Origin: Xylogone sp. PMI_703
Taxonomy: Eukaryota; Ascomycota; Leotiomycetes
Assembly (NCBI GenBank): GCA_021399445.1
Contig: JAJTUQ010000004.1
Coordinates: 1,798,001-1,862,000 of the forward strand
Length of the DNA: 64,000 nt
Reading direction: 5' to 3'
The notes beneath the pieces were generated by a model that saw nothing but the letters and a program-made list of their open reading frames with translations, was not told the DNA's origin and did no database searches. Position 1 is the first letter of the stretch; every line of letters begins with the position of its first letter. A program made the translations under genes and the position numbers. Positions 46,401-58,235 of the stretch are shown piece by piece.

Positions 46401-49400
46401 TGTGCTTCGTAAATCATTCCTTCCATTGATGAAGGAACAATATTTAGGACTTTCTGTTACAGAATAATAGTCAGCTCTGCTATTTGACACTACTCAGAAG
46501 TGATTAGACCATGGAACTACCTTTCCAAATAGCCGACGATACGTAGCATGTTTTTCGTACTCTGGATCCAGTCTAGTCAGACGAGCTCCATTAATTAGTA
46601 AGAGCCCATTCAATACATTATAATGCACCGTTTTTGATTTATAACCATCCTTATTTGACGTCCTACTGGTTAGCCATCTTTGATTCGGTGATGTAAGAGC
46701 AGTCCAGGCTGTACCCGGCTGATAGCCATTCCACATGCGCTGCACGGTTCTATCAATACAACATCGGTTTGTCAAAATCCTTGTACGGATCTTAAGCTCC
46801 AAGCGATGAGATATCCTCCAGAATCTTTGCAACAAGGTCATGATATTAAGGGGCAAACCGTCCATCACTGTGGGGCAGTGGTCGTAGATGATAACAGAGC
46901 ATTCCGTAACTACTGTTACATCGTCATCCGATTGCAGTATCTTCGGCAGATACCGCTCATCAACATCAAATGTAGAGTGACATGTAAGAGCCATTTCAAG
47001 GACTTTTAAGTTTAAAATTTCCAGTTCCGTCTCTTGGGCGTCGGCATGAAGTCTCCGTATTTCACGAGTCCATTTCAGTGCAGAATGCCGTGCCCGCTGT
47101 AGGAAAAGGAAGCATCGGTCTCGGACCACATCCCAGATAGTCATCGAGAGCAGCCGTAGAGCAAGGATAACGAATATGCGAAGTGCAGCTGCATTCTGCC
47201 AATTCCCTTCTACCGTCTCCAGCGCTTCTTCAAGAACTGAAAGGAGTGATATGCCGAATTCCTGCTCCTCTAAGTCCATATGCGACTCTCGGCAGACCAT
47301 GTTCCCAGCGCGGCCCACTTGCCAGGCTGCTTGTTTTACTAACATGTATGTTTCCTCGCGGTTGAAGTTGATAGTGCGATGGGCGAGCTGGCGGGCTATA
47401 TTACGCCATTGAAGTAGATCGCCAGATCGTAACGTAGCAAAGTCATAGAACTCATGGAGACTTAGGGATTTAGAGCATTCTGATTGCATAGCGAGAATTT
47501 CATTTGAGCTATGTGTAGTCTTATCCAAGACGAACTGTAGCTTTTCAAAAGGCCCTTTGGGAAGCTGAATGGTACACTGTTGACGTATATCGCACTGGCC
47601 TGGACTCAACTCTCTGGTCCATGTTTCTCGGTTGTTATCGTACATTGAATAACACATGCCGTTGTTGACACAGATATTTTCTTCCGTAGCCTGATTAATT
47701 AGCTTCATACCGTAGTGAGCTTGAGTGAATGGCTTTGTAGCAGATGCAAGTCGAACTCTTGTAGACTTAGAGCGGATATATTGCTCTAATCCATCGACAG
47801 CTTCCATGCGGTAAACTTTCTTCTTTTGAGCTTCCCAAAAAGAGGGGTTTACTGGGTGAAAAAGTGTCCACAAGTAAACTGTATGTGGTGTCCCGCCATC
47901 GAGCTATTGCATTAGGCACGTCAAGCTCAAAAATAGCTAGCTTCACATCCAGCTCATTTTTGGGAAGAGGCCACTCATGCACGAAAATGTGGATTCTACT
48001 GGCGGTTGACTTCAGTCGGCATTTCTCACACGAAGGCAAATGGGGAACCTTGCCACGTTTTGTCCGAGGGCCAAAGTCACAACTAAGACGATCGGCCTCT
48101 TGCATTAGTTTATTATACTCTCTTCGCTTCGCTTTGAGTTCAGCCTTTTTACTCTCTCGCCGAAGTTGGGCTGCATCTTCGATTCCATGTCGAAGGCTCT
48201 GATGCGTGGAGGATTGTTCATAGTATCGAACGGCGAGGCTTCTAGTAGAATTGCCCGATTCGAATATAAAAGATGAACTCAATGTAGCTCTCTGCTTTCG
48301 AGCCTTTAAATAATCTTCCACATGACTAAGCTGTTCCATTTGGTCTCTCTTTGGTAATAATAGAGAATCAAATAGTGATAGAGGAAATCCCGGGTCATAA
48401 TCACACAACAGTGGGGACTGATGAATGGCACACTTATCTAGAGCTACCCACAGCTCTATCGCAGTAAGAAACATAAGTGACAGATCTTCGGGGCAATCAG
48501 CATATGTGGAAGCTGCAGCTGTAGTGTAGCACATAATCATTTCAGCAATTGTGTTGCAACTTTCTGTGGAATGTTGATTTGCGACAAGCCAAGCAGTCAA
48601 GTGGTGTTGCGTCCAGAACTCTATGTCTGCTAATGTCAATCGAGCGGCGGGATCCTGTCCATGTGTCACAAGCGCTGTTTCGGGGAAAGCTGAAAAATTC
48701 TGTATAATACGTCTAGAGCATTGAGGCTGAAATTCCAATTGATCCGGCGATATCGCTCGTCGGGCATTTAGAGACTGAAGATAAGGTTGTAGGTTGTGTA
48801 AGCTCAGAGAAGTGTCAGAGGAGGAGAACTTGCAGGAGTGCCAACCCTTTTGGGCTCCGAACGGGTCGGGGTCCTGCTCCAGCATGTTCCATCTAGCAAA
48901 TAATACCCCATGTGTAGCTTCGACTCGCTCACAGACATAGTGTATCCAGGAAGGCTGGTCCTCGATTCCGAGTTTTAAAACCCTGCGACTAATCTTGGCT
49001 GCCATAACATAGAGAATATCACTCGGCAGACGAGCAGCTAGAGCAAGATCGAGTATGCGAGACATGAAAAATACCATGAATGATTTGTAGTCCATATGAG
49101 AGTTTTTTTGCCCCTCTACCATCAGAGTTGTTTGGAGCGTAACTCGGAGCAGCAGCCAAAGTGGAGACCGACGCCATGGTAGCTTCGCGTCTTTCCATAC
49201 AACATCATCACGCGTACGCTTGTGAATACGTTTCACGTTAAGAGGTGTGCCAATACCTCGGAGGATACCAGTAAGGAATTCCGTAGCGAATTTAGGGTGG
49301 ATTGTATCTCTGATCTCCGGGCTCTTGGACTGCGCTTTAACGGTGACTGGCCAGGCTTCGTTGGGGGTATTGGTATCTAATTGTGTTATAAGCTGCATAA

Positions 49401-49943
49401 GTGCTTCGCAAAGGGTTGGGTCATCCATCTTGTCCTTGCTAACCGCAATTGCTGGGCCTGGGAAGCATCGCTGCAGTCGACCTGATTGCAGAACTGGCTC
49501 TGTTGTAGGTGAAAGCTCGAATGATTCGAATGAAAAATGTTCTGGCATTTTGCGGACAATAAGGCCGGCGTTCTGGGCACGTATATGAAAGGCAATAATT
49601 TCTACCATTATCGTTAGTATTACTCGTCAGTCCATTAAGTATGTACCTAACGGCGATTAAGCTTACCTCCATTTCTGTCCAGTCCGAAGGAGTCTTCGAC
49701 TGCTTCCTCTGCCATATCACCAGATGCTTCTCTCATTTTACTCATCTTGCGAAATGCTCTCGCACAAACAGATAGTCTCCGCTGCTTGCCTCGTGATACA
49801 TGTTGCCGAAAGATCCTTAACGCAGTTTCACATTCTTCCAGCAAAACACGATCACTAGACGCGTCCCCATCATCCTCGTGAGGCAGTTTTGGTGGGAGAA
49901 AAACGTGGTTGATAATGTACCGCAAGCTCTGAATTGAGTCCAT
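40431..49943 (-). CDS. giant DUF6606/DUF3638/DUF3645-type protein with P-loop, two apparent frame breaks
   Basis: Exons are 49943-49667, 49601-46521, 46453-46379, 46324-41819 and 41770-40431, about 3,092 residues. The start MDSIQSLRYIINHVFLPPKL and AFHIRAQNAGLIVRKMP match the N-terminal DUF6606-like region. At about residue 2034 QLNMGLGKSSVIVPIAAAAL is the DUF3638 P-loop, and about 2165 has the DESDE-like LDESDEILSTRFELVY. DUF3645-type sequence follows, then LTKDRLAQACMRMRKLGKGQ across the last intron. Databases often label such proteins ubiquitinyl hydrolase; true function is unclear to me. The frame breaks twice: at about 47816-47852 (one base too many, or a 37-nt intron with GT-AG ends) and at about 44595-44605 (one base too few, before QWPTTSLSRPG). 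As a +1 and a -1, they leave total length divisible by three. They could be assembly errors or real damage. Confidence 0.85.
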
Positions 49944-51794
49944 ATTGCGTCTTGACCATATCTATTATGTCCAAAACCGACTTGTCACAGCACTGTTAGC
50001 TAAACCTGAACTTCTGAGTAGCTAGGTAGTAAGTTGGGTCAGGTGCCAGAAAGTGTTGCGCGGTGGCTTGCGTCGATTTTGAAGAATGGAAGATATCCCC
50101 GGGGTGTTCGGGTAGATTTGAGGAAATGCAACAAGAAAAAGGAAATAACTTGCCAACGTAGCTATGACGATAACATGATTTATACTCCAATAAAGAAAGA
50201 TACCGTATATGCACTTCAGAGCAGCGTGGCGTGGAATTCCTGGTTAACTTTTAGTGATCAAAGAGAAGCGTCAAATAATATCGCCGCTAGGAAAGTTCCG
50301 GAAGTAGATTGGTTGTTCTAGCCATCTCGACCGATGGGAGTTGCATATGCATTCCTGCCCTGAGTGAAGACGTGGGAGGCCTCAGATGAGGCCTCATCTT
50401 GTGCCGTGTAACTAGGAGGCCGCCCAAACTGGGTATTTTTTTTGGTACGGATGTAGCTGGTGCCATTGCAGGTGGAAAGACTCACAGTGGTTCACTCTTA
50501 CCGGTTGTAGTTATCTATGACTTGATAAGTATTTGTATCATGCTTATGGGCCCAAAACTGAAGTCCATCAAGGTGATTTGTGAAATGTAGCTGGTGTAGT
50601 TACTGTTGGTGCCTGGTTAATTTGCTAGCGACTGAACAGCTTCGGCTATGTCGACCCCTGCAATCCCATTGGCGCACAATGCGACCGCGGAAAGACCATG
50701 TGTTTGCTTCTGTGGTAGCTTCCTCTATCAGAGATTATGGAGTAATGGTCAGGCTGTAATGCATATAAAATGGATGGCGTAATGATTATATTGACTGCCA
50801 AATGTGATGATTGACGATTCTATCACATATGAGCCTTTTTAATTCTCCTAAATCTCTGCTCGGCGAGCCCCTTAGTGGCTATTACATAAGCCTCCAATTC
50901 CTGACATCCCCTAAATTTTTTATATTTCCAAGCCTTTCGTTTTATGTATTGATATATTATGCCTATACCCAGCTGAAAGAGCCCTAATTTTGGCTCTGTT
51001 AACATTCATGTTATTGTCTCCAAAACCTGCAGATATACAAGTCATCCGCGTCAGAATTGAGCACATGTACGGTACAATAAATTTACAATGTAGACCTAGG
51101 CTTCGTAAACCGTTGTAATGCTGCATTAGCAGTGGTTTAGATAGGACTCTTGCCGCGGATGTTAGTAATGAAGGACCCTCTATACTGGAGTCTGAGATTA
51201 TAACTGACCTTCCTGGAGAGCGAAAGCCGCCGTAATGGGTCTTGCTGGTGAAAATATATCCTTCTTGGAACTTCGCGTAGTTATTCAAGGGGCTTTCTCA
51301 AAGGTTCTATGTTTAGTCATGTCACTAGTCGTGCCATATTTGATTTCCTGCATCCTAGAGATTCCCTTCCCTTCTGGTTCTCCAGATCTTTATTATCCCT
51401 CTTCCAAGCTAACCGGCTCTCAAGAGCAATTGCTACTGTGGGCGCGGCTTCCCCTGGCTCGCTCGGAATATCTAATAGGTGAGGGCATTGAGATAGCATG
51501 AAATATTGGGCGCGATCAACTTAGCCATTCTTAGAGGTGTAGTTGCAGTCACCTCATTTCTCAGCTACGATCAATCGAAGGTTCTTGTGCGTGGCTATCG
51601 ACGCTTGCCACAGCACCTGACACTTAACAAGAGTAACTTATCTCTCTCAGTAAAGTAGAACAAAGATACTCCTATTAACCGTAGCAGTTAGGAGTGATAT
51701 AAATTCTCAATTATGGCGGATGCATACGTATCTCCTCCGGAGGTTTCAGCCCTCATTGTAAATATCACCAAGGCAGCGAAGTGCTGATCCAACC
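49944..51794. other. 1.8-kb intergenic region
   Basis: Promoter side of the giant gene, then stop-rich sequence. It holds a perfect 14-bp palindrome, GATGAGGCCTCATC, at 50385-50398. No protein family recognised in the frames at 50034-50321, 50920-51288 or 51235-51501. Confidence 0.5.
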
Positions 51795-52436
51795 ATCAGA
51801 CAAGGTGCTAGAGCCTCTCTAGCCTGTATCCGCGACGATCTCAAAATAACTGTCTTTGAAGTCAACACTGAGTCTGAATCATTCAATGTTACCTGGGGCA
51901 ACACAGAACAGCCAAACACCGATCGCTTCCGCTACTGGAAACGGCGGGTGGCGCTCATCTTAACATAAGTGTATTTGCTGATACAGAAGCTTTTTCAAAA
52001 CGTGATGGTCTGCCAACTTTGTCGTTTGGCAATATCTCTGTCTCAAATTGACTGGCGTGTCCCTCTCGAAACTGCTTATCGTCATACCTCGCTATGGGTA
52101 CGCACCGGCAAGGCCCCTCCCAGTTTTCCCATGATGGAGTGAGGGCAGAATGGATCGTATTTGGTACGCGATGCTAATGGGAATGCGATTGGCAATGTAC
52201 GACTCCCTGAAATCACTGTTCCTGTAGCTGTTTATGGTGGGCTTTCTTCCAATGGCTTGGGCTCAACTACACCATACTCTGCTGAGCGGTTAAAGCAGTT
52301 ATACCCTACTCACCAAGATTACTTGTCAAAAGTCATGGCTATGACCACGAAAGCTCACAACGATGGCATTATATTAGGATATAAGGTACAGGAGTACATT
52401 GACAATCGAAAGTCAGCTGATATCCCTCCCCAGTAG
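51795..52436 (+). pseudogene. relic of a fungal alpha/beta-hydrolase-domain protein
   Basis: Pieces of one family can be read in order but not in one frame: DLKITVFEVNTESESFNVTW and RFRYW, then (shifted) TAGGAHLNISVFADTEAFSK, then DWRVPLETAYRHTSLWVRTG and KAPPSFPMME. An in-frame TGA follows, then GQNGSYLVRDANGNAIGNVR and LPEITVPVAVYGG to the stop at 52436. The order and motifs match the C-terminal half of large fungal alpha/beta-hydrolase-domain proteins (VNTET...FRYWE...LW VRTGKAPP...LPEVEVPVA). The N-terminal half is absent. The several shifts and a stop make this a true relic. The last 91 codons (52161-52436) stay open. Confidence 0.65.
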
Positions 52437-54330
52437 AAATGGGGGCCATACCTGGAGCAGCACCCTTGCTTTTATGCTTCTTCCCCCGTTTGATCTTATC
52501 CATCTTTGTATGTAGATCAAATATCTAATTGAATATATATTATCAGAAGACATGCACTAAAGTTAAATGATAAATAATTGAATCATTAAAGAGCCATAAA
52601 ATATTTGATATTAATAATTAGAACAAAGTAACTTCATATTATCATACTAGCATAAAATTCTCTTTAGGACAGCCCTTGAAATCATCCATTTCGGTAATAT
52701 AACCTATTCCGACTCTCTCATACTGAAGTTATACAGATTTAACCTTTTTTTAATACTAGACAGACGATAGTCCCTGAATTGTTAACGCTACCCTTCGCTA
52801 GTTGCATGATTACTAGAAGCAAAATAACCAGTTCACCATTCTTATTGTGTTGCATATTATCATCATCATCACACATAGTTTTACCAAAGTTACTAAATGC
52901 ATTGATTTTCTCGGGTGCTCTATTTACTTACATGTTTCGGACTCAAACAGGGAGAAGCAGGCCTTCAAGTGTAAGGCAAACTACATCATTAGTATCACTT
53001 TCTACTCTGAGTACCCTAATCTAGCCTCCATCGCATGGACCAAATCGATGATAGCGTGCCTAGTTGACAAGTGTCTTATACATGTTAGCCTAACTCCAGG
53101 AAAGAGCCGTATATAACTGAGAAGGTCATGTTTTGCGTTTAGGCTGTTTGTCCCGTTCGTATTTTCGATACTAAGTTACTTTGTACTACAGAAATATTAT
53201 ATTTTAATGCTTTATAGTAACTGTTTTTCTATATCATAAAGCTACATTCTGGCGATATATACCTCTTAAGAGTATACGTCAAAGAGTATTTACTTTATTA
53301 CAGAAACCAAGCCATATAGAGCTAACTACTTATTACTTAGAAAGGTGATTTCCCTCAAGAGATAAAGCTATACATTCTTGACCTATACTTGATAAACTTG
53401 TTCTCTTTGTGATTAGAACGAGTATATAGCGTTACTTTTTTAGTGATCTTTAATTTCTTTTCTTAAAACTTCTAGATTACAAGAAAATGCTAACTTAAGC
53501 TTAAAAGGACGAACTAAATAACTAACAACCTCGGGGGCTTGAACCCCTTCCGGATCTTAAGAAGAATAAAAGGCTCGAAACCGTTTCTATATCATACCAT
53601 TATCTGTGAATGATAAAGTAGCGTGTGAAAGTAACTCTTCTTGGAATACTCAGGCTCTTTCTTATAGTGTACCTTTAAGCTCCTGCTTTTCGGTCTCAGG
53701 GACTGCATGTGATGACCGATCTGGGATAATAAAGGTGCAGATTTCTTGTCCTTGTGCTGCGGTATGATGCAAGCGGTGTGAAGGAGAGGATCAACGGATG
53801 GGAGTAGTCCTTCGTTTCCAATTTTGAACTTGAAGCCGCAATATTGAAAAGAACATTCTGATAGACTGACAACATATTCAGGGGCCTCTAACAGGCCAAA
53901 TTCCGCTGGCTACACTGTAATAAATGTTCTCAAACAATAAAAGCGCATTTCTTTCCCAGTATTCGACTAAAGCTCTTTACCTTTTCAAAAAAAAAAAAAA
54001 AAGATAACAAGAGCTTTACGAATCATGACCAAATTCTAATAAGGTATCTTATCATTGTCGATAACATGATTGTACTTGACTGTTTACGCTATTATACGCT
54101 GTTCTTCCCCATGCGTCTTAACAACTACTGAAGCTTAATTACACAAAAGTAAATGGTATTGTGACATACTCCGTACTACCGAGGATATAGAGGTTAAGAC
54201 CTATATGCTCGGATAGCTACTCGGGCTATCACTTGCACTATATTGCCTGAACACATTTGCTGAATCCTCTAAATCTTGGACTGAAGTTCACCTATGGAAA
54301 TATAAGGACAAAGAGAAGAGTATATGACTC
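52437..54330. other. 1.9-kb AT-rich intergenic region
   Basis: Stop-rich and strongly AT-rich, with an A-run of about 14 bases near 53989-54002. No gene, tRNA or mobile element recognised. It may be old repeat DNA. Confidence 0.55.
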
Positions 54331-56740
54331 CTAAGGTTCTACTGTCTCTGACATTCCTGGCCATGCAGCCCCGGGAAGGCTAGGCCAGTCAAGCTCCAGA
54401 ACGTCAGACTTTTTCTCATGGGTCTTCTCAACCTTGACCTCAAAAGTCTCAGTCACGGGTAGCAAAGAGCCTTTACGTGCAGCCGTAATGGACACCTGTG
54501 TAGTCCCTGGTCCTTGTCCATAGAAAATGAAGCAGCCATGTTCATCCGGCGGGCCTTCGCATATGACAATATCCGTGTTGGAGGAAATGGACATTGCAGC
54601 GGCGAAACGTTTTTCAAAGGTCCCGCTCCTGCCAAAGGGAATACTGCAGGCCTCATCGGTCCGTATAGTGCATATCAAGCTGCTCTGGTGCAGATCAAAG
54701 CCTGACCTCAGGTCTGACGGCATGCCCTCGTTTAACCCCTGGGTTGGCGTGGAGAGGTAACGGTCCAGGTGAATGGCAAGGTTCATGTCGAGCGGTGGTG
54801 AGGGAACTTGGTTCGAATATTGATTCATGCGTATAAACAAGTTCCCTCGAAGCCAGAACGCACTGTTGTGGGTGCGAAAGCTGTACGCGCCGAGTCCGGA
54901 AGGGTCAGTCTTTACAACTGAGGTGAGTGGGACTGCCACAAATCCGGCTAGGTGAGACATGAGCAGTTTTGTCGGATCTTCAAAGTTCTCACGCACATCA
55001 ATCGTAATAACGATCGAGGTTGTGTCATGCTTGAAGACCGACACCACCCGTACAGCCCGGTGAAAGGCGGTGATGGTGGTATCGACAAGGACGAGGTCAG
55101 CCACGGGGCGCAGCGCTTTCTTGAGTTCGGAGGCCGCCAGGTCAGCCGTGTGGAACACTGGTGGAGGTGCGTTTGCCGTCCTACCTTGTTCGATCAACCT
55201 CAAGATATTGTCATCCGCCTGGGTGAGCAAGGCCTCGACGAACACCGGTTCGCCCCATGGATTATAGATGCCTATGCGCGCCAGCGTCGTGTCAGGGTTG
55301 ACCCCTGGGAGGAAGAGCAGAGTCAGTACTAGACCTCACACAGACACACAGAGAAACCTTAAGGGATCAAAAGGCCCTACAGCAGTTGCCAGTTTGGTCG
55401 CCAATACTTTGTCTTGATTCCGCGTTTCCACGCTCCCTTGTTTGGTCGAGCGAATGCTCGAGATACTCCCGTCGTGTGAGGTCGTTGACACTCGGAACCG
55501 GGGGGATGGAACGAAGAGCGTGGCAGGCATCTAGGACAGTGGTCCTCTTATCCATCGTAACCTCCACCCACGCGTGATTCCCAAAGCCTGTCCGAACAGG
55601 ATCGTCAGGATGGACAAAGGGCGTGGTCCCTAGCAGCAATAGTCAACAATCGGCTGTCAAACCTCGGCCGGTTCCAGAAAGATGGAACAGCCCTCTGGCC
55701 CAGGAAGGAATCAAACCTGTTTTCTCCCAGAACGGCGTGTTGCATCGCAAGTGATCCCCGCCGTATTGCACCCACCCGATCAGAGGGCCTGGGTTGATGT
55801 AGCCATTTGGATAATGGAACACCCAGTGTGAATCGACCAACTCGTGGCCACCCTCGTCCATCAGTAGAGAGCAGGCAAGCTGCGAGATCCCAGCCATATC
55901 GTAACAGTTGCACCGCTCATACGTAGCCTTGACCCATGCTGCCAGGTTGAACCCACCACCAAAATGCCTCAACCCATAGTGAGAGCAGCCCTCATTGGTA
56001 TCATACCGCGGCTTGGTCGAGCATGGATTCCAGATGACGCCTATAATGGCCCGCCGCAGGTAGGTAACCACATCTTGGTCGACATAATCGGGCAGTTCGC
56101 TGGGCGGTAGAGCGAATAGGCGCCAGAGGTGGATTGGATAGCCTGGGTTCATGTTGACTCGCGTTGACTGGAATTTTGAGGACGCCGTCACAGGGCCATC
56201 GGGGTGCTTCGCCCGCGCCCAACAGAGCTCAAGGCGTGTTACCTCGTCTGCTTTCACGCCTTTCGTTCTGGTCTCAGGGAAATGAGAAAAGAACTCGCCG
56301 GCAGGCGTATAAAGATACCACGAGAAGTCGCCTCCATGGCGAAAAGGAATCTCCACGCGCCGGTCCGGCTCCAGAAGAAGCATTCTGGTTGCTCGTACAC
56401 TGCCAGTGTCATCCACAGTTATGAACGGGCTCACGAAGACCACTCTACGGTTGAGATATCCAATAATCATGTAGCGTACGCCTTCAATAGACGGACGAGC
56501 CCCTATAGAAGCTGTAATCTCTCCAGAAACCGTTATCTCCACGATTCTAGGAACCCTCTCATACACGTTGTTGTGGAAAACGATCGGTTTGACTGACCCA
56601 GTTGGACCGTCTATCCAATTGCAGGTCCTGTTCCAGATTGTGTGGAATCCAGGGGGCACGGTCCTGCCTGTTGAATTGACAACACTGTAGGAGTTCTTGG
56701 CTTTGATTTCGATAATACGCCATTTTGGCGGCAGTTGCAT
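54331..56740 (-). CDS. transglutaminase-like superfamily protein, function unknown
   Basis: The exons are 56740-55717, 55629-55408 and 55304-54331: 2220 nt, 739 residues. A papain/transglutaminase-like triad is readable: C279 in CNCYDMAGISQL, H360 in GFGNHAWVEVTM and D375 in TTVLDACHALRS, with the H-to-D spacing of 15 usual for this fold. The N-terminal part (LPPKWRIIEIKAKNSYSVVN; GVRYMIIGYLNRRVVFVSPF) and the C-terminal part (ending DWPSLPGAAWPGMSETVEP) match nothing I know. The frame extends upstream to an ATG at 56863, which would add a hydrophobic stretch (LQLLTIFFFSFLNLLAAA), possibly a signal anchor; I keep the inner ATG but am unsure. The second intron (55407-55305, 103 nt) has a CTGAC branch site. 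A protease or cross-linking role is inferred from the triad only. Confidence 0.75.
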
Positions 56741-58235
56741 AGCTGCGGCAAGCAGATTAAGGAAGGAAAAAAAAAAGATTGTTAATAGTTGAAGCGAAGG
56801 ATGAAAAAGTTTGAAATTATTGATTTTGTTGGGTGACGGGTGCTTTCTGTTGTCAGAACACAATAAGGGGTATTAAGCAGCCAGGCAATTGGAGATCTTC
56901 TTTTATTCTGACACTTGTACAGGGTGGAGGAGTCGATTGGTTAACTAGACGATGGGCATAAAAATATCAATAAATCTACCTAAGTATGCCACGTATTTAC
57001 GTCTCAGCGACTCTATAAGGCTTTACACAGTACCATTGCCAGACATTGGGGACGTTGGGGGGTTTCAAGGAATCGTCTTCTATTCTTCTCTTGAGCTAGC
57101 TGCAGGTGAGGGCCCTGCGTCATATAGTCAACTAGAGCCGCACACCACTACTAGTCATAACTACTGACAGACTTGAGAGCGAAGCTGGCAGAATATACTG
57201 CCAGCTCGCAGAAAAGAACAATATTTGCATGGTTGTTCAATCTCGCAGATGCTCACCGAATTTACCTCGTTCAGGCAGCATTGTACTTTCACGAACACAA
57301 TGATGCCACGTATCACCAGCATCGTCGAGTATGGGGATAGGGAGGAGGATGTTATGAGTCACAATTTTACCAGCAAACAATATGTAGTACTAGAAACTCA
57401 AAAGTTTCTAAGGCGGCAGTCATATACTAGAGCCTCAAAGATTCAACAGCATCTATAGGTGCCACATATCCCCCCCCCCCCCCCCCCCCAATGCGCACCG
57501 CCAAACCATTGCACTCTCCTCTCCTTCGCCATTCCTTCTTTGGTTCGTTATTCCATTTTTTGTTGAGTCATATTACTCGCATTGCCTCGCATTTGGCCGT
57601 TGAGTTGTTGCGAATCTATATGCAAACTTTCCCCCTCTTTGCCGCTCCTCTGCTGGACTACTACACACGAAGATTGCATGCCAATCATACCCGATTGGCC
57701 GCTCGACTTGATGATATTGTAGAGAAGTACAAAGGGCTTTATATATGAAAACCCTTTGCGTATGCCCAACATTTGCCGCTCCATGGTTGGTTGGCTACGT
57801 CTCCTACCTGTATGGAGTGTCTGGTAACTGTTAACTCGGTGCCTCCGATTGTGTAAGCGCATTTCCCAGACACGAGCCAAGATCATGGGGGTTCATCTCA
57901 CTCCCATCCTGACCTCTGACAGATGTATCTTCGAATGAATTAAGCATCAACAGAAAGAGACCTCATCTCCGTATCACTAATCGGACACCGAACTTTAATG
58001 CCCTGTAAATCCACAATGGCCCGGCATTTGCCACCGCCCTCTGCGTTGTACTGTATTCCACACAAGCTATGTCATCGTGGACTAAGAATTGTTTACTTTG
58101 TCTTGATATTTATCTGCGATGCCATCACTTACAATTATTGCAAGTTTGGCTAATAGAAACCGTCTGGTGCGAATATTACCACTAAACAAAGGGCATAGGC
58201 GGAGCTCTTTGGGAGTAAAATTGTGAAGGTCTGCG
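56741..58235. other. 1.5-kb intergenic region with a poly-C tract
   Basis: It contains a 20-base C run (57470-57489). Directly after it an open frame of 85 codons (57491-57748) starts with ATG and encodes a hydrophobic, His/Leu-rich peptide (MRTAKPLHSPLLRHSFFGSL). I cannot support it as a gene. Nothing else seen. Confidence 0.5.
57470..57489. repeat. 20-base poly-C tract
   Basis: Twenty uninterrupted C residues. The exact length is likely variable and hard to sequence. Confidence 0.9.

Noticed and set aside
53521..53575. possible tRNA-like stretch around GGGGGCTTGAACCCC
   Set aside because: Only one stem-like element is visible; no full cloverleaf could be formed by eye.
55367..55530. frameshift in the transglutaminase-like gene
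   Set aside because: A 103-nt intron (55407-55305) with CTGAC branch and CCCAG acceptor joins the frames without any shift.
57491..57748. 85-codon frame directly after the poly-C tract
   Set aside because: Hydrophobic but without a known family or a clear signal peptide; also open on the other strand (57548-57886). Not enough to call a gene.
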